Part shown: positions 1 through 10,701 of the stretch, piece by piece | How positions within the stretch are numbered: position 1 is the first letter of the stretch | Layout of the letters: each line of letters opens with the position of its first letter | NCBI GenBank assembly: GCA_900291925.1 | Contig: UWYS01000006.1 | Coordinates: 806,001-870,000 of the forward strand | DNA from: Thecaphora thlaspeos | Taxonomy: Eukaryota > Basidiomycota > Ustilaginomycetes > Urocystidales > Glomosporiaceae | Direction of reading: 5' to 3' | Length of the DNA: 64,000 nt | The notes under the pieces: generated by a model | Databases searched by the model: none | What the model saw: only the letters and a program-made list of their open reading frames with translations | What the model was told of the DNA's origin: nothing | Program-made: the position numbers and the translations under genes

Positions 1-1969
1 GGGACGGCAATGAGGTTCCTGGTGCCTGTTCGTCCCACTGCATCGGGCCGCTCTGTGCTGGTGTTTGGCCGTCGCCGTTGCGGGGTGCCTTCCGACTAAC
101 ACTGCTTCGAGACACAGCGTCCGTCGGCGGTCCGAGCGTGCCGAAGGAGAGCTGGATTGACGGCGCTGTGTACGTTGACGGTGGCTTCGGGGCCGGTCCA
201 GTCACATCGGGGTCATGAGGCAGGCCGTCATGCTGCGCGACGCGTGTTTTGTCGAATCGTCCGTGGCGATGCGTGGTTGGCTCTCGCATGGCAAGCGGTA
301 AGGAAGGGGTCTCTGCAACGGGGAGCCTGGAAGGCTTCTGCATCTGTACTCCTCTCACACGGCTGGAGCCGTTGACACTGTCGCCGTCCTTAGCGGCCAA
401 GTCTGCCTTATGTCCGCCGTCCCTCTTCCCGAGCAGAGCAGCGGCGGCTGATACACTCGGATGCCTGGAGACGAGACTCTCGAGCTCTGACGCCAGCTCC
501 TGGGCATCGACACCGCCGCTTACGACGCTTTCATTCTCGCCCTGCTGCTTCTGCGGCTTCAGATTTACAGGCGCGGTGGACCAGGAAAGCGCAGCCTCTT
601 CCATGCGACGTGAGACTGGGTCGTCGACGACAGGCGGGGTCTCGGGTAGAGGCGTGGGTAGAGGTTTGACCTTCGTCACGGCCATTTCGTTCTTGACCGC
701 CGTCTGAAGGGCTCGAACAACATCGGGCTTCGCAGAAGTCCTCAGCTTTGCCGTAAGCCCCGGGGCGATCCGAAAAGCGACCTCGGTGGACGCCATTGTC
801 GGCTGGCTGGCGCTATCGCGTCCGTCTCTTAGACTCGCTAAGCAAGGCTCATTGATGTCGGCATCGTCCGCTTCGTGGGTGGTTCCGCTCAGCGTCGTCC
901 TCCGCAACCAGCTCTCGAACTTTTCTTCAGCCTGGCGCCTTGCCGCAGCCCACGCCGGGTCCGGCGGTGAGCCTTTAGCAGGTTGGTCGACGGAGGTCGC
1001 TCCTCGTATAAGTCTGTGGTAAATAGGTTCGCGGCTGTTGTGAGAGACAGGCTTGATCGTTCGAAGGCCAAACGAAAGACGAGAGAGCCTGTCGCGAAGG
1101 CTCTTCTTGAGCTTGCTGCCAGCCAGGCTTGTGCTCGGCGTCGAAGGGTCAGCAGGACGAGCGGTCGCCTGGCATCCGGCTGCCGGAAGGCTTGAGCGCG
1201 CTTGCCTCTGTGTGTTGACGCTCGTCGGCTGTGCCGCCGGGCGAACGCTGTCGTAGGCCACATCGCTGTCTTCGAGCTCCACCGTTGTCCTTAACCAGCC
1301 CTCGCCCGCACCTTCGTCGCCAGATTGGGGCCACAAGCTCAGGTCGAGCTGGGATGATCGCATCTGAGCCAGAGAGCTGATCTTCATCGCACTGTTTGCA
1401 GCCTGCGAGGTGATCATACATTCGTTGAAGCAAGGATCGAGGGAGAGACGGCCATCGTGCGCTTGAGTTGCCGCGATATTGCGGTCGGGTGCGGAGATCG
1501 CTATCTGGCTGGCTGCGTCGCTGTCTTCGTGCTCTGCGACTCGCTGGTGGGGAAAAGGAAGCTTCGAGCGTTCAGGGACGCGAGCCAGAGGTGGACCCGA
1601 GAGAGAGCCGTAGCAGCAAGTAGTTGCGGGCGAAGGGGTGGTGGTGGCCGTAATAGCCGTGCTGATGATGGCTGGAGAAGGAGGAGGCGGTCGAGTGGTG
1701 CGGGAGAGGCCGCCCTGGAGCTGTTGGAGCGAAGGCGAGGAGAGGTCTTGACCGACCTGTGTCGCAAAGCTGGAGCTATGGAAAGGCGCCGCACGGTGCA
1801 ACGTCGCACCGTATGGCGCCTGCCGTGGCAGATTTGCTTGTGAAGGTGGCGGGTCGATCGGATCATCCAATATGGCGATGTCTCGTGCGGCGTACGTCTC
1901 CGCCCGCGATCCGTCAGATCGCTTGCGGGCAGGAGCTGGGGCTGAATCCCTGAACAGTCTGCGGAGCAT
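1..1969 (-). CDS. Unrecognised protein, C-terminal part beyond left edge
   Basis: A single minus-strand frame is open without a stop from the ATG at 1969 to base 1, giving about 656 codons and running off the window, so the C-terminus is missing. The translation is hydrophilic and rich in Ser, Ala, Pro and Arg, with basic segments (LKKSLRDRLSRLSFGLRTIK near 1110-1050) and acidic ones (TTVELEDSDVAY near 1300-1250). I see no signal peptide, membrane segment or known domain, so no function is proposed. The frame is also open for about 25 codons upstream of this ATG, so an earlier start or a 5' exon is possible. The next gene on the same strand ends at 2488. Gene-like composition over the whole frame argues for a real gene, but long chance frames occur in GC-rich DNA. 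Confidence 0.65.
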   Translation of the reverse strand, partial: MLRRLFRDSAPAPARKRSDGSRAETYAARDIAILDDPIDPPPSQANLPRQAPYGATLHRAAPFHSSSFATQVGQDLSSPSLQQLQGGLSRTTRPPPPSPAIISTAITATTTPSPATTCCYGSLSGPPLARVPERSKLPFPHQRVAEHEDSDAASQIAISAPDRNIAATQAHDGRLSLDPCFNECMITSQAANSAMKISSLAQMRSSQLDLSLWPQSGDEGAGEGWLRTTVELEDSDVAYDSVRPAAQPTSVNTQRQARSSLPAAGCQATARPADPSTPSTSLAGSKLKKSLRDRLSRLSFGLRTIKPVSHNSREPIYHRLIRGATSVDQPAKGSPPDPAWAAARRQAEEKFESWLRRTTLSGTTHEADDADINEPCLASLRDGRDSASQPTMASTEVAFRIAPGLTAKLRTSAKPDVVRALQTAVKNEMAVTKVKPLPTPLPETPPVVDDPVSRRMEEAALSWSTAPVNLKPQKQQGENESVVSGGVDAQELASELESLVSRHPSVSAAAALLGKRDGGHKADLAAKDGDSVNGSSRVRGVQMQKPSRLPVAETPSLPLAMREPTTHRHGRFDKTRVAQHDGLPHDPDVTGPAPKPPSTYTAPSIQLSFGTLGPPTDAVSRSSVSRKAPRNGDGQTPAQSGPMQWDEQAPGTSLPS

Positions 1970-2487
1970 AGCTGGTGTGCGGGCAGTCCTCTTGGCGGAT
2001 GTTTTGTCACAGTACGTACCGTAAGAACCTAGCGGGGGGAGGTGTGTGTGGTGGCGAAGGCTTGTTTATCATTATCCTGAGTTCTCATCGGGATGTCCCC
2101 GCCAGGTTAGGTGGGCGGGCTGCATCCGACTCCGTCATGGCCAAGCAGGCGGATGAACAGCCGCCCAGCCCGTCCCCAGCACGGCCTTCATCTGGTCCGA
2201 GACTGGCCTGGCGCCGGCAAAGGCCATAGCTGCGCAGACAGGGCCAGCTACGCCTTTCCGTTCCGGAGCATGACGGAGCATCGGCTGAAGCCGGACGGCA
2301 AGCAAGCCAGGGTGGTCGTGCTGTCTGCCAGGGCGAAGAGCGACCCACGCCTACTCCAATCTCCATGGCCAACAACACCACTTTGTACGATGAGACCGGA
2401 AGGAAGACTGATGCGCATTGTTATTCCAGAGTGGGTATAGAGAATGTGGTGGACGCTGGCCCTCCTCTTTCCCAGTCGCCAGTCGTC
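1970..2487. other. Intergenic spacer, promoter side of the left-edge gene
   Basis: This stretch lies between the stop of the RNase H1-N/VOC gene and the ATG of the left-edge gene, both on the minus strand. I see no coding frame that continues either gene and no clear regulatory motif. A short upstream frame starting near 2088 on the minus strand ends after about 20 codons and could be a leader ORF. Confidence 0.5.
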
Positions 2488-4560
2488 CTAGAGCGCTTGC
2501 AACGGGCTGGTAAAGATGAGTCGATGGCCGTCCGGGTCGGAAACGTGGAACTCCTGACAACCCCACGGCTGCGCAGTGGTGAGATCACAGAGGGCGTTGA
2601 GGGCAGAAAGGTGAACAGTCGGTAAGGTGGACACGTAGCGCCGCTCTCCGGGTCTGCGCCGTCGCGAAGGCGTGCCGACTTACCTTGTCTTCGATGTTGG
2701 ACAAGACCTTAGCCGTCTCTGCTCTCATCGAGCCGTGACGGCCCTCAGCCGCCTGTCGAGTCTCTTGCTGCTGCGCCCAAGAGTTGATCCGCTGCGAGAC
2801 GGTGCCATGAAGAGCGCTCAAGGAGCCTCGATGCTCCACCAGCGTCGTGATGCCCGACATGAGGGCGGTCGCGCTACGTGGCGGCGGAGGCGGCGGGACA
2901 GGCGAACGCAACGGTCGGCTGTCGAATCGCGAAGGGCTATCGGGCGCCGAGGCAGGTGCGGTGGGGGACTCGCTGTCTTCCTCCATCGGCGGCAGCGTCG
3001 GACGGCCCGTTCGTCCGTTGATCGATCCAGAACGGCCAAGGCTGCCGTTCCTCGCGAGCGCGCTTCCGGACGGCATGGGCGGCGCTACCTCGAGGCTGCG
3101 TAGGCAGATGACCGCACCGGATGACGATGCAAGGACGGCCTGAGCGCCTTCGTGATGGGACGAGCAGCTCATCCCCAGCACGTCGACGTAGAAGCTCTTC
3201 GACGCATCGAGATGGCGGACCGGCAACAGCGTGGCGAGGCGCGAGGGCCCGCCCACCAGGTCCAAAGGCAAAGCCCTGTCCAGTGGGTCGGCCGCAGAGT
3301 CCGCAAGCGGACTCTGCGGCACCGGCTGGAACACCTCCTGGAAGCCGGACGGAGAAGCCGCAGGCAGGGACTGCGAGATCGCTGGTGCGGGCGAGGTCAA
3401 GGATGCCGCAGGGTCGAGGCGGCCTTTCCGATCTGCGATGGCCCTGTTGCGAGCGGCCTTGCGCTCCGATGAGAGCGAGATGGCCCTCTTCAATTCAACC
3501 TGGCCAGACCCGGCGAGGTCAGAGAAGATCCTCGCCCTCTCGAGCACCTCTTCGTCCTGGTCCTCGTCCTTGGGCTCGAGCAATGCCGCGGCGGCGTCTG
3601 GCTTCAAGAAAGCGATAGCCTCGTCGAGGTTCTCGAACGTTTTGATGACGGGTCCAGGGAACTGCGTACAAGGTGTGGCCAAAGGAAAAGGTACGGACGT
3701 GGTTGCAGGGTTTTGTCGAAGCTAGATCAGCATTGAGCACCAAGGGTGGCGGCGTGCTGGACGGGATGGATCGGATCTGGGTCGCTACTCACGTTTTTGA
3801 TCTGCCGGTCCGCCTCGGCCCTGCTCATGTAGATTCCCTTCTTCCACCCTCGCTGCACCGAGAAGAAGGGGCCGTTGCCGATGAGGTCGGCGTTGGCGCG
3901 CATATGGTCCTTGACGTTCTGCAACGGATCTTCTCTCGCCGTCCATCCATTTTCAGACGCCGCTTGCGGGCTCTTGACGATGTAAGGCGAGGTGATGGGC
4001 GGGGACGATGCGTAGGACGGCGGTCCGGATGGCGCGCCTCGTGCTGTCGACTGCAGTTTTGGGGGCTCCACGGTGGCGGGAGCTGTGGCAGCATTCGGGT
4101 CAACGGCGAGCGACTCGTCGCTGCGAGAGGCTCTGAGGGGCAATTGGGTCCCTCTGCTGTGCGCCCTGCCGTCTGCTGCGTGGCTTCCCAACATGTCATA
4201 GCTGTGCTGAGCACGTTGGTGCTTTGTCGACGCGTTGCGCCTCAGCCTTGAGGGATCTGGCGGGTGGACATAGTTGAGGCTCGAGTAGCCCAGCGACGCC
4301 AGCGGCGCCTCAACCTCGAGCGCCTGCCGAGGTGCTTCCCGTGCTGGCACGGAAGCGGTGGTGGCATGGCTGGCGGCGGCGGCGACGCCGTTGCTGTTGC
4401 TACTGCTGCTGCAGCCGCCAGCGGCAGGGGCGACAGCGGCGGTGAAGGGCAGGGCGTGGCGGCTGTGGTTGCTTTGGGTGGAAGAGTTGCCTTTGCGCTT
4501 GAGGGAGAGCGACCTCGCCACGCTGCGCAGGTTGAAGGCGCCGTTAGAGCGCTCGCCCAT
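2488..4560 (-). CDS. RNase H1 N-terminal-type domain plus split VOC (glyoxalase-fold) domain protein
   Basis: Three exons on the minus strand (4560-3793, 3661-2684, 2568-2488) join in frame to 608 residues. Introns are 131 and 115 bp with GTGAGT and GTAAGT donors and CAG acceptors. Residues about 230-277 match the RNase H1 N-terminal (viroplasmin-like, RNA/DNA-hybrid-binding) fold: FFSVQRGWKKGIYMS, then FPGPVIKTFENLDEAIAFL, with intron 1 inside the domain. Residues about 399-608 resemble a VOC module: VRHLDASKSFYVDVLGM starts it and EFHVSDPDGHRLIF closes it, on exon 3. A Ser/Pro-rich insert of about 70-100 residues separates the two halves. The first 230 residues are low complexity. No RNase H catalytic domain is present, so this is not RNase H1. 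Function is unknown; binding to nucleic acid hybrids is inference from the first domain. Confidence 0.82.
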
Positions 4561-5804
4561 CGGATTTGCTACGGCGGGTGAAGCCTAACGCCAGGCTTGT
4601 AACTATGTAGCTTAGGTTGGAGCTATCTGTCGCCGGTCGAGGTGTATCGTAAGGTCCTGATGGCGAGTCTCGCGTTGCGTGGAAACAAGGGATGGTGGCG
4701 AGGGTGGTGTTGTTGTTGGCACCGACATCGAGATGCAAGGCTTAGGCAACCTGGAGGGGCAGGCTGTTCTTGGCTCCTTAGAGGGCCTACAGCCGGCGCC
4801 TGTACTATGTAACTAGCAGCGAGCAGCCTGGGCAACTGAAAAGGCAGGCATGTGGAGTAAGGCGGCTGACTGACGTCCGACCGAGCACCGTCGCAGCAGC
4901 TCAGCTATTATCGAAGCGCTAAATGTGGCTATGTATGCTGCCATGGCGGGAGGCTGATAAAAATTTTCTATTGCCTTGTTTCGCCTGTGCAACTATGTTG
5001 GGGTCGGGCTGTGCCCGCCCATCATCCTCGTCGCCCAGTTTGTGGTTCGTGGTTGACAGGGACCGATTCCCATCGGAAGCCGGGCGAGTGGGGCTCCTGC
5101 CGAAGGGGAAAGGGAGACAAAGGGACGGACATAGGCGTTATCATCGATTCTGGTGTTCTTGGCACATCTCCTCCACCTGCCTATCAGCCTGCTTGGGAGC
5201 AACCGCACGACGCGATGTCGTCAGGTCGCTGGGCCGAGGGTATCTCTGCTTCGCTTCTTTCTGTCTCAAGCTGCTTCCGCCGGGCGACGGCCTGCCACGT
5301 CTTTGGCGTCCGCGTGCCTCAAATCGTCGCCCGCCGCCCAACACCGCATCTAAAGCCAAGGCCGTGTCTTTGAGCGTGTCGCAGAGACTACCCTTCACCG
5401 AAACGATCGCGCAAGGCAAGCGCACTCGGAGGGAGCCATGAGGTTTGAAAGCGCTTCTTTGCGAGCTAACGGCGAAGATGGCCGATTGACTTGAATCGAC
5501 GCTGGCTGCAATATGTAATACTTACTGTCCAAGCCTCGGTCGGATCGATAGTCAGCTTGTGTCAATGTGACCCAAAGGGTGGATGCTTGCTTGGCTGGCA
5601 GGGGGGAAAGCGACCTCGCTTGCCGTATATCTAGTGTACATGATGTTCGCCCTCGTATCGCGCCGATCGCCGCTGCCTGTTCGAACGCCTCCGCATCTCA
5701 CAAGAAATGTCCATCGTTTGCCCCTTCCGCGCTGTGCGTCGCGCTGGTCTGCGAGTTCCCGGCAGCGTCTCGCTGGGACGACGCAGCCAACGTTGCAAGC
5801 AGGT
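4561..5804. other. Intergenic spacer of 1.2 kb
   Basis: The spacer separates two minus-strand genes, so it should hold the promoter of the RNase H1-N/VOC gene and the 3' end of the Ser/Ala-rich gene. The longest open frame, 172 codons on the plus strand from 4923, is Cys/Arg/Pro-rich and looks like chance. No RNA gene or repeat was seen. Confidence 0.5.
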
Positions 5805-7187
5805 CTAGGTCACCTCGCCGTTCGCAAGCGTCGACGACCCCTTGTCATGCGGGCGTACCGCTGCCACCACCGTCATGTCTGCTCCAAGGTCTGTCTTGCC
5901 CGACTCACTCTCGCCAGAGGCGCTGGTGGCGCGCGAGCTCGTCGTGCCGCATCGTGTGCTCGCATTCATCGACTCCTCCTCGCCCAAGGTCAGCTCGCTC
6001 TGACCCGACTCGCTGGGCTCGGCCTCCCCCGCCTGAGAGCATTCGTCGACGGAGCAATGCTGGTCCAGTCTGCTCTCGCCGCCGGCGACACCATCCTTCG
6101 TGACATTGCGTGCGATGCCCAACTCTGCTTCCGTCGACGTGGACGAGGGCGTATCCGCTGCCACCTTGGTCGTGCGGTGTGAAGGTTTGCGAGTTCGAGG
6201 CTGCTGCTGCTGCGTGTCGCTGCCTAGCTTCATAGATGAGCCAGTCGCGGCGGAGGCCTTTGTCGCGTGCGCCCTGCTGGGACTCGGGGAGACAGCCCGC
6301 TGTGCTCGATTCACGCCCGGCATCGGAGCCAGGGAAGAGGTGATGGCGCTCGGGCTCCTGCTGGCGGCCGGCGACTTCGCCCTCGCTTTGGCCTGCATTG
6401 ATGGCGCAGCCGACGTCTTTCTCGGCGTGTCGAACGGCTTGCGAGCCGGATTGTTGCCTGCCGCCCGGGCAGCCGAGCTGGCTGTCGGAGCCATGAAGCC
6501 GCCTTGTCGCGAGGGTGTCTTGGTCTCGCCGCGCTTGACGGTGGCGAGCACGGAGGCTGTAGATGCCTTCGCCGAGGTAATGGACGAAGGCGCGCTGGCG
6601 GACGGCACCAGCTTGCTGGCACGCGGTGCAGCGGCGGCCGAGCGCTCAGTCGCAGCAGTCTGAGAGGCGCCCGTCTTTGCGGATGCCGTCTTTGTCGTTG
6701 TTCTAGTCGCTGCTAGCCCTTTGGCGGACGCTGTTGGAATCGGTGGGGTGTCGTGGATGCGGTCCGACGAGGCTATCGGCGAGGTAGAGGGTTCTTTATG
6801 GTCTGCCTTGTCGGCGTGAATCGCTTCTCCTGCCTTGAGGGGGACCGGAACATGGGGCACGACAGCCCCGGTGACCCTCAGGTCGAGGACCGAGACGCTG
6901 CAAGAGCATATATTGGTGCCTGCTTTGGTGTCGACGGGTGTCTCGATGGCTAAATCGCCGCTGAGCAGCTCTGTAGATACGTGCTCGGCGCGCGGCGAGG
7001 GGAAGCCGGACGATGAGGCGGAGACCGGAGAGAGGGGAGCGCCGACGTGCTTAAGGGAGGGTATTGGGATGCTGAGGCGAGGCTTGAGCTTCTGGGCATC
7101 GTTCTGCTCCTGGCGCTCCTTTTCCTTGAACATCTGGATGAGGGAGCTGACGCCGCCGCTCCCTTTACGCTCTGCCGGTAGCGGCAT
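5805..7187 (-). CDS. Ser/Ala/Thr-rich protein of unknown function
   Basis: This is an intronless minus-strand frame of 460 residues, ATG at 7187 and TAG at 5805. The first 30 residues carry a short charged helix (SSLIQMFKEKERQEQ). The rest is low complexity: long Ser/Ala/Thr/Pro runs with scattered Lys and Arg in the middle (about residues 150-330) and a more acidic C-terminal 100 residues (TEAELG, LTLGEEES). No signal peptide, membrane segment or catalytic motif is visible. The composition suggests an intrinsically disordered cytoskeletal or nuclear adaptor, but that is a guess from composition only. It lies head-to-head with the Kch1-like gene across a 1.2 kb divergent promoter region. Confidence 0.6.
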   Translation of the reverse strand: MPLPAERKGSGGVSSLIQMFKEKERQEQNDAQKLKPRLSIPIPSLKHVGAPLSPVSASSSGFPSPRAEHVSTELLSGDLAIETPVDTKAGTNICSCSVSVLDLRVTGAVVPHVPVPLKAGEAIHADKADHKEPSTSPIASSDRIHDTPPIPTASAKGLAATRTTTKTASAKTGASQTAATERSAAAAPRASKLVPSASAPSSITSAKASTASVLATVKRGETKTPSRQGGFMAPTASSAARAAGNNPARKPFDTPRKTSAAPSMQAKARAKSPAASRSPSAITSSLAPMPGVNRAQRAVSPSPSRAHATKASAATGSSMKLGSDTQQQQPRTRKPSHRTTKVAADTPSSTSTEAELGIARNVTKDGVAGGESRLDQHCSVDECSQAGEAEPSESGQSELTLGEEESMNASTRCGTTSSRATSASGESESGKTDLGADMTVVAAVRPHDKGSSTLANGEVT

Positions 7188-8403
7188 GGTGGGACGGAGG
7201 GAGGGCTGGGGTCGAGGTTCGCTGGCCGGGCGTGGTGGTGGTGGTGGTGGCCGGACCGAATTCTGGCGGCGTGCGTGGGTGCGTGGGTGCGTGGGCGCGT
7301 GGGCGCGTGGGTGCGTGGGCGTGTGTGGTGGCGAGAGGGCAAGAGAATGGGTTGCGGCCCGGCCCCACCAGCAGGGCGTGGTTGCTTGCCGGGCTGCTAG
7401 GTCTGCCTCCAGGTGGAAGGCACGGTGGTGTTAAGGCAGGCAGGGCCAGCACGACACGGCACGGCACAGCACAGCACAGCACGCGCAAGGGGTCTGCTCG
7501 CTCGATCGCCAGAGTGTCCCGCCCCGACCCACGCCGGTCGGACCAACACGCAGAACAGAGAGAGAGAGAGAGATAGAGAGAGACCGGCGCGGTACCGACG
7601 ATTCAAAGCAGCGCACAGTCGGCACGGCAGGGCGGCGAGCTGATGAAGCTAGGCTCGGGCGCGCGGCATTCTTGATTCTGGCAGGCTGCAGCGAGCAGCG
7701 TGTAGTGGCTGTCCGCTTGCGCTGCTAGCTGGCTGCGCTGTGCTTTGCACTTTGGCGGAGAGGCGCTTTTCTGGCCCCTTTATCGCTAAACTTAACTTAC
7801 GCTGCTTTTGCTGGGCGGCCGTCGCCGCGCTGCAGGAGAGAGGCCAACACACCAACACACCAAACCCTCGCTCGCTCCTTCGTCGGCCGCTCCGACACCA
7901 GCCAGACCCCCCTGGCCTCGGTCACCATCCCTCCTTCCTTCGACGTCTTTCCGCCACCCCCCCCCCCCCCCCCACACACACTCTCTCTCTTCCGCTCACC
8001 CTCCCTTCAAACTGATCGCCCCGCCCGCTCGCGAACAACACGCGCTTCGTGCACACTCTCTTTCATCGCCGCCGCTCTCGACACTTTACCGCCCCAAACA
8101 CGCCCCGGCCCCCACCCTACCTTAGCTTGTTGACACGCCAGCACAGGTCGCTTGACACCTTCAACAACAAAACCACACACAGCCACCCCTCCGACGACCT
8201 CGCCCTTCCTTCAAGGCCCTTCTTCCTTGCGCCTCTCTGCGCCCTTCGACCTTCGCCAACGTACACACAGACACAACCCACCGCCGCCACATGCCGATCA
8301 ACCTCCGCCGCTTTTAGATTGTTCCCTCTCCACGCCTCCTCACGCAGAGGCTCAGCGCTGATTGCGCTGCACCGCGACTCGCCGTAGCCCGACACCGTCC
8401 TCG
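7188..8403. promoter_or_regulatory. Divergent promoter region with simple repeats
   Basis: The 1.2 kb lies between divergent genes and must hold both promoters and 5' leaders. It contains a GTGGGTGC/GTGGGCGC tandem array (about 7270-7325), a GGCACGGCACAGCACAGC-like array (about 7455-7490), a GA run (about 7557-7580), a 17-base C run (7957-7973), and a pyrimidine-rich leader before the ATG at 8404. No frame here looks coding. Confidence 0.6.
7957..7973 (+). repeat. Poly-C tract, 17 bases
   Basis: Uninterrupted run of C followed by a short CA repeat, in the presumed promoter or leader of the Kch1-like gene. Such runs are prone to slippage, so the exact length is uncertain. Confidence 0.85.
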
Positions 8404-10701
8404 ATGTGCTGCAACGGCTCGGCAAACTGGAAGCGCGAGGAGGTCCCTGACCACAAGTTCGATTTCATTGACGTCCAGGAGTACCGCGCCAATGGCATCC
8501 TCACGCGCGCAAAGTACGGCTTCTTTTGGGCCATGGTGGTCAAGGGCTTCGCCGTCTACGTCGCCGACATCTACACCGCCATCACCCTCCTCGCATTCGG
8601 TCACTTCTCCGGCTCGACGGGCAACATCTATGATCGCGTCCAGAACGATCCGGACAACAACTTCCGCGTCCCCATCGACTATGGCAAGTGGATCTTCACC
8701 GGCTGTATCATCTTCTCCTTCCTTCTGCTCGCCTACGAGGCGCACAAGGCGCGCGCCATCATCAGGAGTCGCGACATCAGCTATGCCTACACGAATGTCA
8801 TGGCCAACAACTACTACTCGTGCCGCAGCTACGACCACTACTGCCTCTTCAACCAGATGGACAACAGCAAGAAGAAGAAGGACGAGTTCGCCTTCTTCAT
8901 CTTCTTCACCTTCAAGGGCTGGAAGCGTCTGCTGGTGGCCGACGGTCCGCGCCAGGTCATCAACTTCTTCACCCTCTACGGCCTCGGCTCGGTGGCCAAG
9001 TGGAGCACTGACCCCTACGACTACTACGCCGGCAGCTGGACGGTCGCCGCCATGATCCTCACCATGCTCTTCACCGTCGCCGTGTTCGCCGCATCGCTTC
9101 TGATGCTCATCATCGCCGCCATCATGTACATCCCTTTGCTCTGCTACATCAAGGGAAACCTCAAGGAGTACTGCTGCCATAAGATCGACAAGCGCATTTC
9201 GGAGATGGTCAAGCGCAAGAAGAAGCAGCGCCTGATGAAACAGGCCGCCATCGCCCGCAAGGAGGCCGCCGGCGACTTTTCCCACCTGATGAACAAGAAG
9301 GGCGAGATGGTCGGCCGTGCTATCCCACAGCCGACCCTGCCCAACGTTGACGTCGACCTGATGGACGAGAAACCCGGTCTGCTGCTGCAGCGTACCAACA
9401 GCGGATCCAGCTCGACTGTCGCGCACGGGCTGCGAGGCTACGGCAGCCCGTCGGTGAAGGCGGCGCGCTTCTATGGCGCCGGAGCCGACTACAGCAGCAC
9501 TGCTGACCTCATGCAGAACGCCGGGCTGGCGGGAGGCGCTGCCAGCCCGAGTTTTGGGGCGACTCATGCCCGCGGGATGGATCCCTTGCTCGACCAGATG
9601 GGTCCGATCGGAACGAGCCCGATGCTCTTCGCCCAGCGGGTCGGCGGGCAGGGCCGCTTATCGCCCCAGCCCGGCGCGCAAACGCAGATGTATCACCAGC
9701 ACCACATTCAGGGACAACCGCGCGCGCTCGTGGACCCTCAGGCCGGCCTCTTGCGGAGCCCCAACCTCGGCGCACAACGCGCCGGACCCAGCCCGCTCAA
9801 CCCGGACACGCAGTGGCAGACGCCGTCGCCCGTTGGCCAGGCCAACGACAGCCCCTATGCCGACTCTGGGCTCGACTATCCGCCGCCAAAGGACGGGCAC
9901 GGCGTCGAAGGCCTCGAGTATCCGCCGCCGGCGCCGTCGGACCTGTCGTCGTTTGTGCCGTATGCGAGCGGTGCCGAGCATGCTGGCAAGCAACAGCTCC
10001 CTTCCTTTGCCTTTGAAACGTCTTCAAGCACGCTGCACGAGCACGGCATCGACGCTGGCGCCTACGCCGTCGGCGATCCGTACCAGCATCAGCAGCAGTA
10101 CTACAGCCACGGCGACGGCAACGGCGCCGCAGCTGCCCCTCGGGCCGACTCGGCTGCGCCCAGTCCCGATCCGAGCGTTGGTGGCTACGAAGACCTCTAC
10201 GATGCTTACCTGACATCGCGGAACCCTTCACACTCGCCGACGCCGAAGAAACGGAACAGCGACGTCGCCGCCGACCAGGTAGGCACCCATCGGCAATTGC
10301 AAGGATCTCACGCAGCCGACATTCAGTATCAGCACGACGGACAGGCGACCTGGGACCCGAATCAGTCGCAACCGGGCCAAGATGGATATGCCGACGGCCG
10401 TCTCCATATTGACCACCAGCGGTACCAGCAGCAGCAGCAGGAGCACGACGACCCACAGCAGCAGCAGCGATACCACGACGAGCACCAGCAGCAGCAACAG
10501 CAACAGCAGCAATACTACCCGGAGCAGGGTCAAGAACAGTATCATCCGCACTACCATCACCACGCGCAAGGGCAGCAGTATGTCGACCAGCAGTACGTCG
10601 ATCAGCAGCAGGCCCCCCACCAAGAACAATACGGCCAAGCCCTGTCCGACGACTACGGCCAGACGACGTCGCACGGTGCGCCGCAACAAAGGCAATACTG
10701 A
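8404..10701 (+). CDS. Kch1/Prm6-type fungal potassium transporter with Gln-rich tail
   Basis: The intronless frame gives 765 residues from the ATG at 8404. An in-frame ATG at 8362 would add 14 residues, but the conserved start MCCNGSANWKREEV favours 8404. The opening block (HKFDFIDVQEYRANG) and the membrane core match the fungal Kch family, plasma-membrane proteins that promote low-affinity K+ uptake linked to Ca2+ signalling. Hydrophobic segments lie at about residues 39-65, 95-111 and 211-247, followed by a basic stretch (KRKKKQR) at about 270. From about residue 310 the protein is a long cytoplasmic-type tail, Pro/Gly/Ser-rich and then strongly Gln/His/Tyr-rich near the end (CAG/CAA codons, about 10420-10620). 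The tail is much longer than in yeast members and may vary in length between strains. The family call is from memory of the motif. Confidence 0.78.
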   Translation: MCCNGSANWKREEVPDHKFDFIDVQEYRANGILTRAKYGFFWAMVVKGFAVYVADIYTAITLLAFGHFSGSTGNIYDRVQNDPDNNFRVPIDYGKWIFTGCIIFSFLLLAYEAHKARAIIRSRDISYAYTNVMANNYYSCRSYDHYCLFNQMDNSKKKKDEFAFFIFFTFKGWKRLLVADGPRQVINFFTLYGLGSVAKWSTDPYDYYAGSWTVAAMILTMLFTVAVFAASLLMLIIAAIMYIPLLCYIKGNLKEYCCHKIDKRISEMVKRKKKQRLMKQAAIARKEAAGDFSHLMNKKGEMVGRAIPQPTLPNVDVDLMDEKPGLLLQRTNSGSSSTVAHGLRGYGSPSVKAARFYGAGADYSSTADLMQNAGLAGGAASPSFGATHARGMDPLLDQMGPIGTSPMLFAQRVGGQGRLSPQPGAQTQMYHQHHIQGQPRALVDPQAGLLRSPNLGAQRAGPSPLNPDTQWQTPSPVGQANDSPYADSGLDYPPPKDGHGVEGLEYPPPAPSDLSSFVPYASGAEHAGKQQLPSFAFETSSSTLHEHGIDAGAYAVGDPYQHQQQYYSHGDGNGAAAAPRADSAAPSPDPSVGGYEDLYDAYLTSRNPSHSPTPKKRNSDVAADQVGTHRQLQGSHAADIQYQHDGQATWDPNQSQPGQDGYADGRLHIDHQRYQQQQQEHDDPQQQQRYHDEHQQQQQQQQQYYPEQGQEQYHPHYHHHAQGQQYVDQQYVDQQQAPHQEQYGQALSDDYGQTTSHGAPQQRQY
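10424..10516 (+). repeat. CAG/CAA trinucleotide repeats inside the Kch1-like gene
   Basis: Several CAG-rich blocks encode Gln runs in the C-terminal tail. The longest lies at about 10486-10512. All are in frame, so length changes by whole codons would be tolerated. Confidence 0.8.

Noticed and set aside
4923..5441. 172-codon plus-strand frame between two minus-strand genes
   Set aside because: Composition is Cys/Arg/Pro-rich with no domain, and overlapping frames of similar length exist on both strands.
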